A stretch of 64,000 nt of DNA from Leptolinea sp964397625 (GCA_964397625.1 CAYNJT010000008.1:15737-79736), one strand, 5' to 3'. Positions 24,864 through 34,436 are shown, counted from the stretch's first letter. Program-made: numbers and translations. The notes: generated by a model from the letters alone, not told the origin.

Positions 24864-25961
24864 ATGGAAGAAATCAGTCTCAATTTGCACATTCATTCTG
24901 TATATTCAGACGGCAGTGGGACCCACGAAGAAATCGCCAGAGCTGCCTGCAAGGCGGGGCTAGACGTGGTCATCGTTACCGACCATAATGTTCTTGTGCG
25001 CGACAAGGAAGGGTATTATGAGGTGGATGGAAAGCGCCTATTGGTACTGGTGGGTGAAGAAGTGCATAACCAGGGGCGGCACCCGCAAAAAAACCATTTG
25101 CTTGTGTTTGGCACAAACCGTGAGATGGCCACCTTCGCGCCTGATCTTCAAAATTTGATCCATCAAGTGAACCTCTCTGGCGGGAGCAGCTTTATTGCCC
25201 ATCCCCTTGAAGCCGCGTTGCCCATGTTTGGCGAGACCGATATCACATGGGATGATTGGTCAGTAAACGGGTACACAGGGATTGAATTGTGGAATGGATT
25301 TAGTGAATTCAAATCAGTCGTCACTGGACGACTGGCAGCCATATTCTACGCATTATTCCCGCACTTTTTGGCGCATGGTCCTTTACCGGCTACATTGAAC
25401 AAATGGGACGCGTTACTTGCCGCTGGGGCGCAGGTGAACGCGGTGGCAGGCTCAGATGCTCATGCCCTGCATAAATCCATGGGGCCAATTCACCGAATTG
25501 TTTTTCCATATGAGTATCATTTCTCTTCCATCAACAACCACCTTCTGCTTCCTTCGGCGTTACGCGGTGACCTGGCCTTTGACCGGGGAATGGTCCTTTC
25601 TGCCTTGGCCAAAGGAAACAGTTTCATAGGATATGATCTTCCGGCATCCACCCGGGGATTTCGTTTCTCTGCCAACAACAAACATGGGAATGCCTCCATG
25701 GGAGACACCATCACCGTGGAAGATGGCGTCACCCTGCAAATCCGTATGCCGGAAACGGCGGAATTGCGCCTGTTATGTAATGGTGAGGTGGTACGTGAAT
25801 GGGAAAAAACCATGAATGGAGCGCTGGTTACCACACGACCGGGAGCCTATCGCGTGGAAGCATATATCAATTACCATGGGAAGCGGCGAGGCTGGATCTT
25901 CAGCAATCCAATCTACATACGCGCCAATCCTGCCAGGAGGCGGTTACTTGACAGCCAATAA
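24864..25961 (+). CDS. PHP-domain metal-dependent phosphoesterase
   Basis: 365 residues. PHP motifs are all visible: HIHSVYSDG, VTDHNVL, GEEVHNQGRHPQKNHLL, FIAHPLEA and AGSDAHAL; together they bind a tri-metal centre. A C-terminal beta domain of about 100 residues (from ~270) follows. Relatives act on phosphorylated small molecules or nucleic-acid ends; the substrate is not clear. The ATG at 24864 lies near the secG promoter, so the two divergent genes share control sequence. Confidence 0.85.
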   Translation: MEEISLNLHIHSVYSDGSGTHEEIARAACKAGLDVVIVTDHNVLVRDKEGYYEVDGKRLLVLVGEEVHNQGRHPQKNHLLVFGTNREMATFAPDLQNLIHQVNLSGGSSFIAHPLEAALPMFGETDITWDDWSVNGYTGIELWNGFSEFKSVVTGRLAAIFYALFPHFLAHGPLPATLNKWDALLAAGAQVNAVAGSDAHALHKSMGPIHRIVFPYEYHFSSINNHLLLPSALRGDLAFDRGMVLSALAKGNSFIGYDLPASTRGFRFSANNKHGNASMGDTITVEDGVTLQIRMPETAELRLLCNGEVVREWEKTMNGALVTTRPGAYRVEAYINYHGKRRGWIFSNPIYIRANPARRRLLDSQ

Positions 25962-26439
25962 TGTCACCCGTTTTCTTGATTCGAAAAAAGTAACCTACAC
26001 CGCTTTTGATCTACCGCCCGAAAAACTTGGCGCAATTGAATCCGCGCGCTTGCTTGGAGTACCTGCAGGCCAGGTTTTTAAAACGATCGTTGTTATGCGT
26101 GCAAAGCCTGGAAAACCCATACTGGCCGTCGTACCCGGGAATAGGGAAGTTGATCTGAAAGCCCTGGCCGCGATTGTTGGAGATAAAAAATTGCAGGTAT
26201 CCACACAGGCCGAAGCGGAAAAGATAACAGGTTTATTGACCGGCGGAATTTCACCGCTGGCGTTAATCAACCGGGGGTTTCAGGTCTGGCTGGATTCATC
26301 AGCCAGGGATTTTGATGAAATTCATATCAGCGGCGGGCAACGAGGATTAAATATTCGCCTGCCAGTGAATGTTTTGATGACTCTCACCTCAGCCCGGATG
26401 GGTGAAATCAGCCATCCGGGAAGTGCTGATAATGACTGA
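25948..26439 (+). CDS. YbaK/EbsC-type Cys-tRNA(Pro) deacylase
   Basis: About 163 residues with the YbaK fold: NNVTRFLDSKKVTYTAFDLP, SARLLGVPAGQVFKTIVV with the catalytic Lys in VFKT, and GLLTGGISPLAL with the GGISP loop. The family hydrolyses Cys mischarged on tRNA-Pro. The start is TTG at 25948, with CAGGAGG eight bases upstream, overlapping the end of the PHP gene by 14 bases; longer in-frame starts would run deep into that gene. Confidence 0.88.
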   Translation: MTANNVTRFLDSKKVTYTAFDLPPEKLGAIESARLLGVPAGQVFKTIVVMRAKPGKPILAVVPGNREVDLKALAAIVGDKKLQVSTQAEAEKITGLLTGGISPLALINRGFQVWLDSSARDFDEIHISGGQRGLNIRLPVNVLMTLTSARMGEISHPGSADND

Positions 26440-26495
26440 ACTGATTGAGGTTTTCGAAGATTTGCTCTCAACGACAGGTTCATTATAATAAGAAC

Positions 26496-27281
26496 GTGAA
26501 AATCAATTTTGATGCAATTGAAGCTCGTTTGAAATCCCTGGTTGAATCGAGTACCCATCTGGTCTCACCGCAACCGGAAAACGATACACGCCAATCCCGT
26601 CTGGCTGGGGCTGTTGAAGCATTCCTGCAGAATCGCGGCATTTCATCAATGGAAGAATTGCCAGATTCTCTGGTGTTTGTTGTGGCAAAACAAGACCTGA
26701 CTGATTGGAAAGAGTATTCGATTAGTGATATCCTGCAAACAATATTTCAGGATTCTGGACAACCACTAAAGACTCTTCCGCAAATAACACTGGAAGCTGA
26801 TCCCGAACTGCTTCCTGGCGAGATTATACTGAAGGTAGGGGATTTACCATCCGACACCCCTCTTGATAAAACGGCATCCATGCCGACGCTTTCCGGTGAA
26901 GAGGATGATTTTTTGGGCGACAGCGTGCCCCCCAATGCTTTTGTCATAATTGATGGATTGGAAACGGTCCAATTAACTCAATCTGTAGTGAACATTGGTA
27001 GGCGGTTGGAAAATGATATCGTGATTGAAGACCCACGCATCTCACGTGATCACGCGCAGATACGGGCGGTAAAAGGACAATATGTAATTTTCGACTTGAA
27101 TTCCACAGGGGGCACCTTTGTCAATTCAGTGCGGATTTCCCAGCAGCCTTTATTCCCTGGTGATGTAATCTCATTGGCCGGTGTGCCCCTGGTTTATGGG
27201 CAGGATAATCCGCCTACCAGCATGCAGACTGGTCCAGTGGAACCATTCATCGATTCATCAGGAGCGAAAGACGGGTCATGA
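26496..27281 (+). CDS. FhaA-like protein: DUF3662 plus FHA domain
   Basis: About 262 residues. N-terminal FhaA_N (DUF3662) region FDAIEARLKSLVESS to about residue 110, an acidic linker, then an FHA domain with intact phosphothreonine site: NIGRRLENDIVIEDPRISRDHAQ and STGGTFVNSVRI. In actinobacteria FhaA binds phosphorylated partners of the cell-wall machinery. The GTG at 26496 gives the family-typical N-terminus; a TTG 51 bases upstream adds an unrelated stretch. It overlaps the fhaB-like gene by four bases. Confidence 0.85.
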   Translation: MKINFDAIEARLKSLVESSTHLVSPQPENDTRQSRLAGAVEAFLQNRGISSMEELPDSLVFVVAKQDLTDWKEYSISDILQTIFQDSGQPLKTLPQITLEADPELLPGEIILKVGDLPSDTPLDKTASMPTLSGEEDDFLGDSVPPNAFVIIDGLETVQLTQSVVNIGRRLENDIVIEDPRISRDHAQIRAVKGQYVIFDLNSTGGTFVNSVRISQQPLFPGDVISLAGVPLVYGQDNPPTSMQTGPVEPFIDSSGAKDGS

Positions 27282-27703
27282 GCGGAATAGCCTTTCTCGC
27301 CATCCGGATAATCGTTTCCTTAATGTTGTACGCGTTTCTTGGAACAGCGATCTACATACTGTGGCAAGACTTGCAAATGCAGGCTGAGTTGGTGAAAGCC
27401 GCCCAGATTCCTTTGTTGACAGTGTCACCAATAAATAACGACCTGAATACCATGGAGTTTAATGTCCCTGAGGTGATTCTCGGCCGTGATCCGCTATGCA
27501 ATTGCACAATAGCCGATGAGACAGTCTCTTCACGGCATGCCCGGTTGAGTTATCACCACAACCAATGGTGGCTGGAAGATATGAATTCCACCAACGGCAC
27601 TTTTTTAAATGATGATCGAGTATACACCCCGACGGTGGTTATTTCCGGAGATGAGATCCGCTGTGGTCAGGTTGTCCTAAAAATCCTGATTACACCTAAG
27701 TAA
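27278..27703 (+). CDS. FhaB-like protein: membrane helix plus FHA domain
   Basis: 141 residues. One N-terminal membrane helix (about 7-28) and a cytoplasmic FHA domain: ILGRDPLCNCTIADETVSSRHARL and STNGTFLNDDRV, with the Arg, Ser and His of the phosphothreonine site all present. This is the layout of actinobacterial FhaB/FipA, which recruits division or wall factors. It overlaps fhaA by four bases and is convergent with a methyltransferase gene. No Ser/Thr kinase or phosphatase is in the window. Confidence 0.85.
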   Translation: MSGIAFLAIRIIVSLMLYAFLGTAIYILWQDLQMQAELVKAAQIPLLTVSPINNDLNTMEFNVPEVILGRDPLCNCTIADETVSSRHARLSYHHNQWWLEDMNSTNGTFLNDDRVYTPTVVISGDEIRCGQVVLKILITPK

Positions 27704-28481
27704 GTGGTTTGCGCGCCAGCATGACCAGCGATGATCCAAATGGCAATTTTCGGCCGTAAGATAGCCAGGCAGATTCAAGGCTTAAAACCGCACACACAAT
27801 TTCATTTACAACTGGAATGATTCGAAATTCTTTTTCGGCCTGATGTTGAACCTGCAAGTCCTGTGAAGCAATGGCTGTGTCTATCGCTTTTCTCCCCAGC
27901 CAAATGGCAGGATAGGTTATGGCTATATATGGTGAGAGAAATTCTTCTATGAATCCAGCCGGTAATATGGTTTGACGCAAACCATCCAGGGTATACCGGC
28001 GGACATGACGGCTGGCGAGATCAAAATAACTCCATAAACGGGGGTCGGCTGGCACTGTTACCATGAACAGACCACCCGGTTTGACCAGGTGGAAAATCTG
28101 TCGGACAACAGACTGGTCTTCTTTAATATGTTCAAGAACATCAAACATTCCAACCAGGTCAAATTTCATTTTCAACGGCGGCGAAGCCAGGTCAGCCTGA
28201 ATCAATCTGCATTGTGTTCTTTGGCGGGCAAACCGCAAGCCCTCCGAAAAAAGATCCATTCCGGTCAGATTTGCAGATGGAAATTCTTTCTCCAATGATT
28301 GCAGTACATTTCCTGTTCCGCAGCCTACTTCAAGAATGGCTGGTTTATTGATATCAACCAGGGCTTTTCGCGCCAACGAACTAATAACTTTGTTCCTGGC
28401 AACAAACCAGAAATGCTTCTCCTCCGCCGCGAAGAGGGGTTCAAAATAATGCGGATCATAACTTTCTTTTGATGGACTCAT
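27696..28481 (-). CDS. Class I SAM-dependent methyltransferase
   Basis: 261 residues with a standard Rossmann methyltransferase: motif I AILEVGCGTGNVLQ, motif II LTGMDLFSEGL, motif IV FDLVGMFDVLEHIKEDQ and VKPGGLFMVTVPA. The LEHI.ED pattern is frequent in enzymes acting on sugars, quinones or lipids. A hydrophobic tail (near 190-205 and 230-250) could associate with membranes. It is convergent to fhaB with an 8-base overlap. The substrate is unknown. Confidence 0.82.
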   Translation of the reverse strand: MSPSKESYDPHYFEPLFAAEEKHFWFVARNKVISSLARKALVDINKPAILEVGCGTGNVLQSLEKEFPSANLTGMDLFSEGLRFARQRTQCRLIQADLASPPLKMKFDLVGMFDVLEHIKEDQSVVRQIFHLVKPGGLFMVTVPADPRLWSYFDLASRHVRRYTLDGLRQTILPAGFIEEFLSPYIAITYPAIWLGRKAIDTAIASQDLQVQHQAEKEFRIIPVVNEIVCAVLSLESAWLSYGRKLPFGSSLVMLARKPLT

Positions 28482-28582
28482 ATGAGGACCAAGTATATCA
28501 TCCTACTCTTATCCTTCATTTTGCGGGCAATTCTTGTGCTATGATTCAGATACTACTTTACAGCCAGAGCGATGGAGGGATT

Positions 28583-29455
28583 ATGTCTAACTCACCCGTT
28601 TTAGGTGTGATTGGTGGATCAGGTCTGTACGCTGTTTCATCACTGAAAGATGCTGAATCGATTGAAATCGACACTCCATTTGGCAAACCCAGCGCGCCAC
28701 TGGTTTCGGGGGTAATGAATGGAAAGAGGGTTGTTTTTCTCGCTCGTCACGGCCTGGGACACACCATCATGCCATCTGAAGTGAATTACCGCGCGAATAT
28801 TTACGCGTTGAAATCAATGGGAGTTCCGCGAATTGTGAGCATCAGTGCCTGTGGTTCTCTGCGGGAAGATTACGCTCCTGGTGAGATTATCATTCCTGAC
28901 CAGGTATTCGATTTCACCCGCGCCGGACGTGCGCATACATTCTTTGGGGATGGTCTGGTTGTGCATGTAGGCACAGCCAACCCGTACTGCGAAGACTTAA
29001 ACGCGCGAGTTTTTCAGGCTGTCTCTCAAACCGGTGTGGTCACTCATGCCGGCGGCACACTCATCACTGTCGAAGGACCGCGCTTTTCAACGCGCGCGGA
29101 ATCGAATTTATTCCGCGCCTGGGGAATGTCCATTATTGGGATGACCGCCTGCCCGGAGGTGTTTCTGGCCAGAGAAGCAGAAATGTGCTATACAACCATG
29201 GCTCACGTTACAGACTATGATGTCTGGCGGACGTCCACTGAGCCGGTTAGTGTGGAAATGATCATTCAAACGTTGAATAAGAACACTGATGCCGCCAAAC
29301 AGGCATTGGAAAACCTGGTGGAAATTTTACCGGAAGCTCAGACCTGCGGCTGCGGCGAAGCACTAAAAGATACCATTATTACCAATCCCGGCCGGATTCA
29401 AAGTGATACCCGCCGGAAATTACGCCTGTTAGTTGATAAATACCTGCCGAGTTGA
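28583..29455 (+). CDS. S-methyl-5'-thioadenosine/inosine phosphorylase
   Basis: About 290 residues. Signature segments: GVIGGSGLY, VVFLARHGLGHTIMPSEVNYRANIYALKSMGV, SACGSLREDYAPG, VEGPRFSTRAES and the substrate loop GMTACPEVFLAREAEMCY. The enzyme cleaves methylthioadenosine with phosphate in methionine salvage. The ATG at 28583 has GGAGGG six bases before it; longer in-frame versions are not family-like. Its last bases overlap the start of the SEDS-PBP gene (TTGA). Confidence 0.92.
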   Translation: MSNSPVLGVIGGSGLYAVSSLKDAESIEIDTPFGKPSAPLVSGVMNGKRVVFLARHGLGHTIMPSEVNYRANIYALKSMGVPRIVSISACGSLREDYAPGEIIIPDQVFDFTRAGRAHTFFGDGLVVHVGTANPYCEDLNARVFQAVSQTGVVTHAGGTLITVEGPRFSTRAESNLFRAWGMSIIGMTACPEVFLAREAEMCYTTMAHVTDYDVWRTSTEPVSVEMIIQTLNKNTDAAKQALENLVEILPEAQTCGCGEALKDTIITNPGRIQSDTRRKLRLLVDKYLPS

Positions 29456-32058
29456 ATCGATTTTTTCCCGCCACAAGTGCCTATCATAATCAGGTTGAAA
29501 GCCGCCTGCTAACCCTGGCAAGCTGGTTCCTTTTTTTCTATGGAACGGCCATCACGCTTTCTCCCGCGGCCCGGATGCATTCCTGGCAGGTTGCCTACCG
29601 TTGGGATCACTGGATTGGTTTTTCTGTCTGGCTGGTCGGCACGGCGATCGTATTTCGTGGGTTAAATAAAACGCTGCCCGATCGTGACCCGTTCATCTTC
29701 CCACTGGTAATGATATTATGCGGCTGGGGTTTATTGGAGATCTGGCGGTTGTCTGCCGCTTTCGGAATGCGTCAAACGGTCTGGCTGGCGGTATGTCAGG
29801 CAACACTGCTGGTATTGTCATCCAGACCCGCGTTCCTTGACCTTCTGAGACGGTATAAATATCTTTGGCTGGCAGGGGGGCTGACATTAACCGCCCTGAC
29901 ATTTTTTATTGGAACATACCCGGGAGGGAACGGGCCGCACCTTTGGCTGGGTTTATTTGGTCTGTATTTGCAACCTTCGGAACCCCTTAAGTTATTGTTG
30001 ATCGTTTATCTATCGGCGTACCTTGCGGATCTTCATTTTCTAAAGCTTGGAATACTGCAATGGTTGATGCCGGCTTTGGTTATTCTTTCGGCATCATTGT
30101 TGATTCTTCTTACGCAGCGCGACCTGGGTACTGCGACAATTTTTATTCTTCTTTTCTCATTCATCATCTACCTTGCAACCGGACGGCGGCGAACATTATT
30201 GATCAGCCTGATGATCATTGCGGCGGCTGGTCTTTTGGGGTACCAACTGTTTGATGTGATCCGGGTACGCGTGGACGGTTGGATCAATCCGTGGTTGGAT
30301 CCATCCGGCAGGTCGTACCAAATCGTTCAATCCATCATTGCCGTTGGCAGCGGTGGAGTTATTGGGCATGGGCCGGGTCTCGGCAGCCCGGGGCTAATAC
30401 CTGTAGCCCAATCCGATTTTATATACTCTGCCATCGCGGAAGAAACCGGTTTGATCGGTACCATTGGCCTGCTGGTGATCCTCGGCTTGATATTCAGCCG
30501 TGGTTTATCCATTGCCCTGCACGCGGCGGATACCTATCGAAGAAACCTTGCTGCCGGAATTTCCATATATCTCGTTATTCAGAGTGTGTTTATTATAGGC
30601 GGCAACATCAGATTACTGCCTTTAAGCGGGGTAACCCTGCCTTTTGTTTCATACGGCGGCTCGTCAATGCTAACAGGGATTCTCGGAGTGTGGATACTCC
30701 TGGTCATCTCAAACCAATCAGGACATCAACCGGTGAGCAATTTGCGGGTTGAACCATATCTGATCTCAGGGGCATTAATTCTGGCAGCCTTGGCTGGCGC
30801 GGCCCTGGTTTCCGGGTGGTGGGCGGTTATCCGATCAGCCGATCTTGTTGAGCGGGTCGATAATCCACGCAGGTCAATTGCTGAGCGTTATGTGCAACGC
30901 GGATCATTGGTGGATCGTTCTGGGAATCCCATCAGCCGGTCTGTGGGTATCTCTGGTGATTTCAAACGGGAGTATTTGTTTCCCGGTCTGGCTGCCACCA
31001 CCGGGTATTCCCACCCGGTATATGGCCTGAGCGGGTTGGAACAATCGTATGATGCCTACCTGCGCGGAACACAGGGCAATCCATCCATGTCAATCTGGAC
31101 TAATCAGCTCCTCTACGGTCAACCCCCGAAAGGATTGGATATCCGGCTCAGTATTGATATTGAAATTCAGAGGATGACAGACAAGGCTTTGACCGGAAAA
31201 AAAGGCGCGGTCGTGTTGATGAATGCTCAGACCGGCGAAATTCTTGCGCTTTCGTCACAACCCGGTTTTGACCCAAATACCTTGGATGAAAATTGGTTGA
31301 CCTGGACAACCAGCAAAAACAGCCCATTGATCAACCGTGCCACACAGGGCGCATACCCGATTGGCACAGCCATAAATCCTTTCGTTCTCGCTGCCCAACC
31401 TGAAGAGATATCCCTTAAATCAAAACCGGAACAAACCACTCTGGATGGTTTTGGATGCGCATTATCTGTTCCTGATTCACCGACCTGGGGTGAAGCTTTA
31501 ATTGCTGGCTGCCCGGGAACATCCCTGGATCTACTCGATCATATGCCCAATCGTCAACTTGAAGATATTTATGAAGCCAGTGGTTTCTTCAGCCTGCCTG
31601 ATGTCCTTTTACCTCAAGTTCCCGCAGAAACAATGAAAGTTTTAGACCGCAAGGATGCCATACTGGGAAGCCACAATGCCAGGGTTTCCCCGTTACAGAT
31701 GGTTCTGGCAGCTTCGGCTTTGACCAATAATGGCGATCGACCGGCTCCGCGGATTGCCATGGCGGTGAATACCCCGGCGCAGGGCTGGGTGATCTTACCT
31801 GCCGGGCAGAAAATTCAGGCGTATAACACCAAAGGCATCAAGCTTGCTTTAACCCTGATGGCTGATGAATCATCGCCTTACTGGCGCACAACAGCCAGCG
31901 TTCCCACCAGAGATGGGCAGGTATTCTGGTTTGTTGCCGGAACCACGCCGGAATGGCAGGGAACACCATTCGCATTGGCCATTATCATGGAAGAAGGTAC
32001 CGCAAAATCAACCACCGCTATGGGGCTTGATTTACTGAATTCAGTTATGCTGCAGTAA
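29452..32058 (+). CDS. SEDS (FtsW/RodA) fused to a degenerate PBP transpeptidase domain
   Basis: 868 residues. Residues ~15-425 form a SEDS glycan polymerase with about 10-12 helices; the catalytic Asp region QSDFIYSAIAEETG (Asp322) and GGSGGVIGHG-like loop are present. A further membrane helix (about 442-462) leads to a class B PBP-like domain. Its three active-site motifs are gone: the SxxK serine box reads TAIN (639-642) after YPIG, the SxN box reads GCPG, and no KTG is visible. The fused domain would then not crosslink peptides but could activate the polymerase. The TTG start overlaps the previous stop. Context with fhaA/fhaB mirrors actinobacterial division clusters. Confidence 0.85.
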   Translation: MNRFFPATSAYHNQVESRLLTLASWFLFFYGTAITLSPAARMHSWQVAYRWDHWIGFSVWLVGTAIVFRGLNKTLPDRDPFIFPLVMILCGWGLLEIWRLSAAFGMRQTVWLAVCQATLLVLSSRPAFLDLLRRYKYLWLAGGLTLTALTFFIGTYPGGNGPHLWLGLFGLYLQPSEPLKLLLIVYLSAYLADLHFLKLGILQWLMPALVILSASLLILLTQRDLGTATIFILLFSFIIYLATGRRRTLLISLMIIAAAGLLGYQLFDVIRVRVDGWINPWLDPSGRSYQIVQSIIAVGSGGVIGHGPGLGSPGLIPVAQSDFIYSAIAEETGLIGTIGLLVILGLIFSRGLSIALHAADTYRRNLAAGISIYLVIQSVFIIGGNIRLLPLSGVTLPFVSYGGSSMLTGILGVWILLVISNQSGHQPVSNLRVEPYLISGALILAALAGAALVSGWWAVIRSADLVERVDNPRRSIAERYVQRGSLVDRSGNPISRSVGISGDFKREYLFPGLAATTGYSHPVYGLSGLEQSYDAYLRGTQGNPSMSIWTNQLLYGQPPKGLDIRLSIDIEIQRMTDKALTGKKGAVVLMNAQTGEILALSSQPGFDPNTLDENWLTWTTSKNSPLINRATQGAYPIGTAINPFVLAAQPEEISLKSKPEQTTLDGFGCALSVPDSPTWGEALIAGCPGTSLDLLDHMPNRQLEDIYEASGFFSLPDVLLPQVPAETMKVLDRKDAILGSHNARVSPLQMVLAASALTNNGDRPAPRIAMAVNTPAQGWVILPAGQKIQAYNTKGIKLALTLMADESSPYWRTTASVPTRDGQVFWFVAGTTPEWQGTPFALAIIMEEGTAKSTTAMGLDLLNSVMLQ

Positions 32059-32075
32059 AACCAGCGGATTGAACC

Positions 32076-33293
32076 TTAGTTGAATTTGATCCTGACAAAA
32101 TGGCGTTTGCCAACCTGCAGAACACCCTCATGTTCCAGCGGGATTTTCCCATCCGCAAGAATCTGTCCGTCCAGTTTGACGCCTTTTTGATCCAGAAGAC
32201 GGCGGCCATCGCTGCGTGAGGCCACGAGCTGGCAGGCTACCAGGACATCCAGCAGGGATTGATCGCGTGAAATTGACATTTCCGGCATTTCATCGGGAAT
32301 ATCGTGCTTTTGGAACAGACGGACAAAGGATTCTTGCGCCTGGTCGGCTTCCGCTTCTCCATAAAAAGAGGCTGTGACCTCGCGTGCCAGTTTCATCTTG
32401 GCATCCCGGGGGTGGAGAACGCCGGTTTTTAGACCATCTTCCATTGATTTGATATCGGCAGGAGTCCAACGGGTTACCAGACGAGAATAGGTTGGCATGG
32501 CTGCGTCAGGAATGCTCATCACTTTACCAAACATATCCGGGGCATCCGTGTTGATGGGAATGTGGTTGCCCAGGGATTTACTCATCTTTACGGAACCATC
32601 CGTCCCCGGCAGGATACCCAGGATTATGGCAATATTCGGTTTCTCGCCCATATAGGTCATCACTTTACGGGCTGCTGTCACAATGTTGAAGAGCTGATCA
32701 GTACCTCCCACCTGCACATCCGAGCGCATGGCATAGGCGTCATACCCCTGCATAATGGAGTAAAAGGTTTCATGCAGGTAAATGGCGTCACCTTTTTCCC
32801 AACGAAGCTTGAAGTTTTCACGGGTAAGGAATTGCTGAACGGTGAAATTGGACGCCAGTTTAATCAAATCTGCGAAGGTCAACTTGGATAACCAGTCCGC
32901 GTTATACCGAATAATTGTCTTTTTTGGATCGAGGATGCGAAAAGCCTGTTCGGCGTAAGTACGCCCGTTTTCCGCGACTTCTTCGGGGGTTAATTGCGGG
33001 CGGAGAATATCTTTATCCGAGGGGTCACCGATCAATGAGGTGAAATTGCCGATCAGGAAGGTGACTTCATGTCCGCAATCCTGGAACTGACGCAGTTTGT
33101 TCATGGGCACGGTATGCCCCAGGTGAAGGTCGGCTTTGCGGGGATCAAAACCGCAGTAGATACGAAGAGGGCGGTGTTCTTTTTCGGCTTCAACCAACCG
33201 TTGACGAAGCTCGGTCTTCATGGCTTGCTTAAGCGCTTCATCTCCATATTCCGTTCCCTGCATAAACAGTTCTACTTGATCGTCGATATTCAC
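32076..33293 (-). CDS. tyrS: Tyrosyl-tRNA synthetase
   Basis: About 405 residues of class I synthetase. HIGH-type motif HLGH in ADLHLGHTVPMN, tyrosine-pocket GGTDQLFN, KMSKS motif at KMSKSLGNH, and a C-terminal S4 RNA-binding domain (DGRRLLDQKGVKLDG). It charges tRNA-Tyr. The start is set at GTG 33293 because GGAGG (33303-33299 on this strand) is placed correctly for it; the in-frame GTG at 33305 would place that site inside the gene. It is of the longer TyrZ-like type. Confidence 0.95.
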   Translation of the reverse strand: MNIDDQVELFMQGTEYGDEALKQAMKTELRQRLVEAEKEHRPLRIYCGFDPRKADLHLGHTVPMNKLRQFQDCGHEVTFLIGNFTSLIGDPSDKDILRPQLTPEEVAENGRTYAEQAFRILDPKKTIIRYNADWLSKLTFADLIKLASNFTVQQFLTRENFKLRWEKGDAIYLHETFYSIMQGYDAYAMRSDVQVGGTDQLFNIVTAARKVMTYMGEKPNIAIILGILPGTDGSVKMSKSLGNHIPINTDAPDMFGKVMSIPDAAMPTYSRLVTRWTPADIKSMEDGLKTGVLHPRDAKMKLAREVTASFYGEAEADQAQESFVRLFQKHDIPDEMPEMSISRDQSLLDVLVACQLVASRSDGRRLLDQKGVKLDGQILADGKIPLEHEGVLQVGKRHFVRIKFN

Positions 33294-33313
33294 TTCAGCC
33301 TCCACACAGGAAA

Positions 33314-33355
33314 AGCGCCAGACGGCGCTGGATTTTTCTCGCTCAGATTATACCA
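33314..33355 (-). promoter_or_regulatory. tyrS leader: extended -10 promoter and short hairpin
   Basis: On the minus strand an extended -10 box TGGTATAAT (33355-33347) precedes a leader of about 45 bases. The leader contains a 6-bp GC stem (33329-33324 with 33319-33314) followed by four T. No T-box features are present. Confidence 0.4.
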
Positions 33356-33407
33356 GCATGAGCTTATCCAGTTGGCTGACAGGTATTCGAAGGGTGTACA
33401 CCATCCA

Positions 33408-34325
33408 TTATCGTGGATGGATCTGGCGGAGGGCGGATTCCAGAGAAGGATATTTGAAAGAATAATGCGATTCTCTGGTCAATCGTTCTGGCACCACCCT
33501 TTGCCCGTCCAAAATTAGGGTGGACATTTCACCCAGTACCGTGCGAAGCGCGAACGCCGGAACAGGAAGCCATGATGGTCGGTGGATTACTTTCCCCAAT
33601 ATTTGCGCGAATTCAAAATTCCTTACCGGATTCGGTGCTGTGAAATTATAAACCCCTGAAGCCTCCGGTTTTTCAAGCAGAAACAGAATCCCTTCCACAA
33701 GATCGGTCAGATGTATCCACGAATACACCTGGCGGCCATTCCCCATAGGCCCGCCGAGGAAAAACCGGAAAGGCAGTTCGAGGCGTGACAAGACACCTCC
33801 TTTTGGTGAAAGCACCAACCCGGCGCGGATAATCAAACGGCGAACACCCAGATCCTCCACCCGGGATGTGCTTTTCTCCCATTCCCGGCAGATGCCGGCC
33901 AACCGGTCAGATCCGGAAGGGGCGGATTCATCCAGTCTATCCGGATCATTGGGCGATTGTGTGCCGTAAAAGCCAATGGCTGACATTTGAACAAAGGCTG
34001 AGGGGCGATGTGGCGCCCGGTAAATCGCTTCGGCCAGCAATTCTCCGGAATAAACACGGCTCTCGCGGATCTGCGTCAACCGTCTGGCAGACCAACGCCC
34101 CGCGCCAATGTTATCACCGGCCAGATGGATGATCCAATCCGCTTTGGATACCCACTCCATCCATGGCCCCGGGTGAATACCATCCCAAAGGACACTTTCG
34201 CCAAACCGGCTTTGATAATCCGCCTGGCGAGTCAGAATCGCCACCTGGTGCCCGCGTGTTTGTAACTCTCTGGCCATGGCTGAGCCAATCATTCCGCTGC
34301 CGCCGCTGATAAGTACTGTAGACAT
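33408..34325 (-). CDS. TIGR01777-type NAD(P)-dependent epimerase-like protein
   Basis: 305 residues of extended SDR fold. ISGGSGMIGSAMAREL is the nucleotide loop; SAIGFYGTQ contains the YG motif of this group; LGGPMGNGRQVYSWIHLTDLVEGI and NFTAPNPVRN are typical of TIGR01777 (YfcH/SulA-like) proteins. The C-terminal DUF1731 segment carries VPAFALRTVLGEMSTLILDGQRV. Family function is unclear. It stands alone, divergent from recG. Confidence 0.88.
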   Translation of the reverse strand: MSTVLISGGSGMIGSAMARELQTRGHQVAILTRQADYQSRFGESVLWDGIHPGPWMEWVSKADWIIHLAGDNIGAGRWSARRLTQIRESRVYSGELLAEAIYRAPHRPSAFVQMSAIGFYGTQSPNDPDRLDESAPSGSDRLAGICREWEKSTSRVEDLGVRRLIIRAGLVLSPKGGVLSRLELPFRFFLGGPMGNGRQVYSWIHLTDLVEGILFLLEKPEASGVYNFTAPNPVRNFEFAQILGKVIHRPSWLPVPAFALRTVLGEMSTLILDGQRVVPERLTRESHYSFKYPSLESALRQIHPR

Positions 34326-34436
34326 AACATTCTCCTTCGTCTATTGTACATAATCGAGCGTAAAAGCATACTGGCTGCATCATGACATTCTGGATATTGA
34401 GAAACTTGAAAAAGGGAAATAAGGTAAAATTTTCAA

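Noticed and set aside
27042..27049. TCACGTGA as a parS site for ParB
   Set aside because: Only the 8-bp core matches; the outer bases do not fit the 16-bp consensus and it lies inside the fhaA coding region.
33294..33400. T-box riboswitch upstream of tyrS
   Set aside because: The leader is only about 45 bases from the predicted start and shows no T-box sequence or specifier stem.
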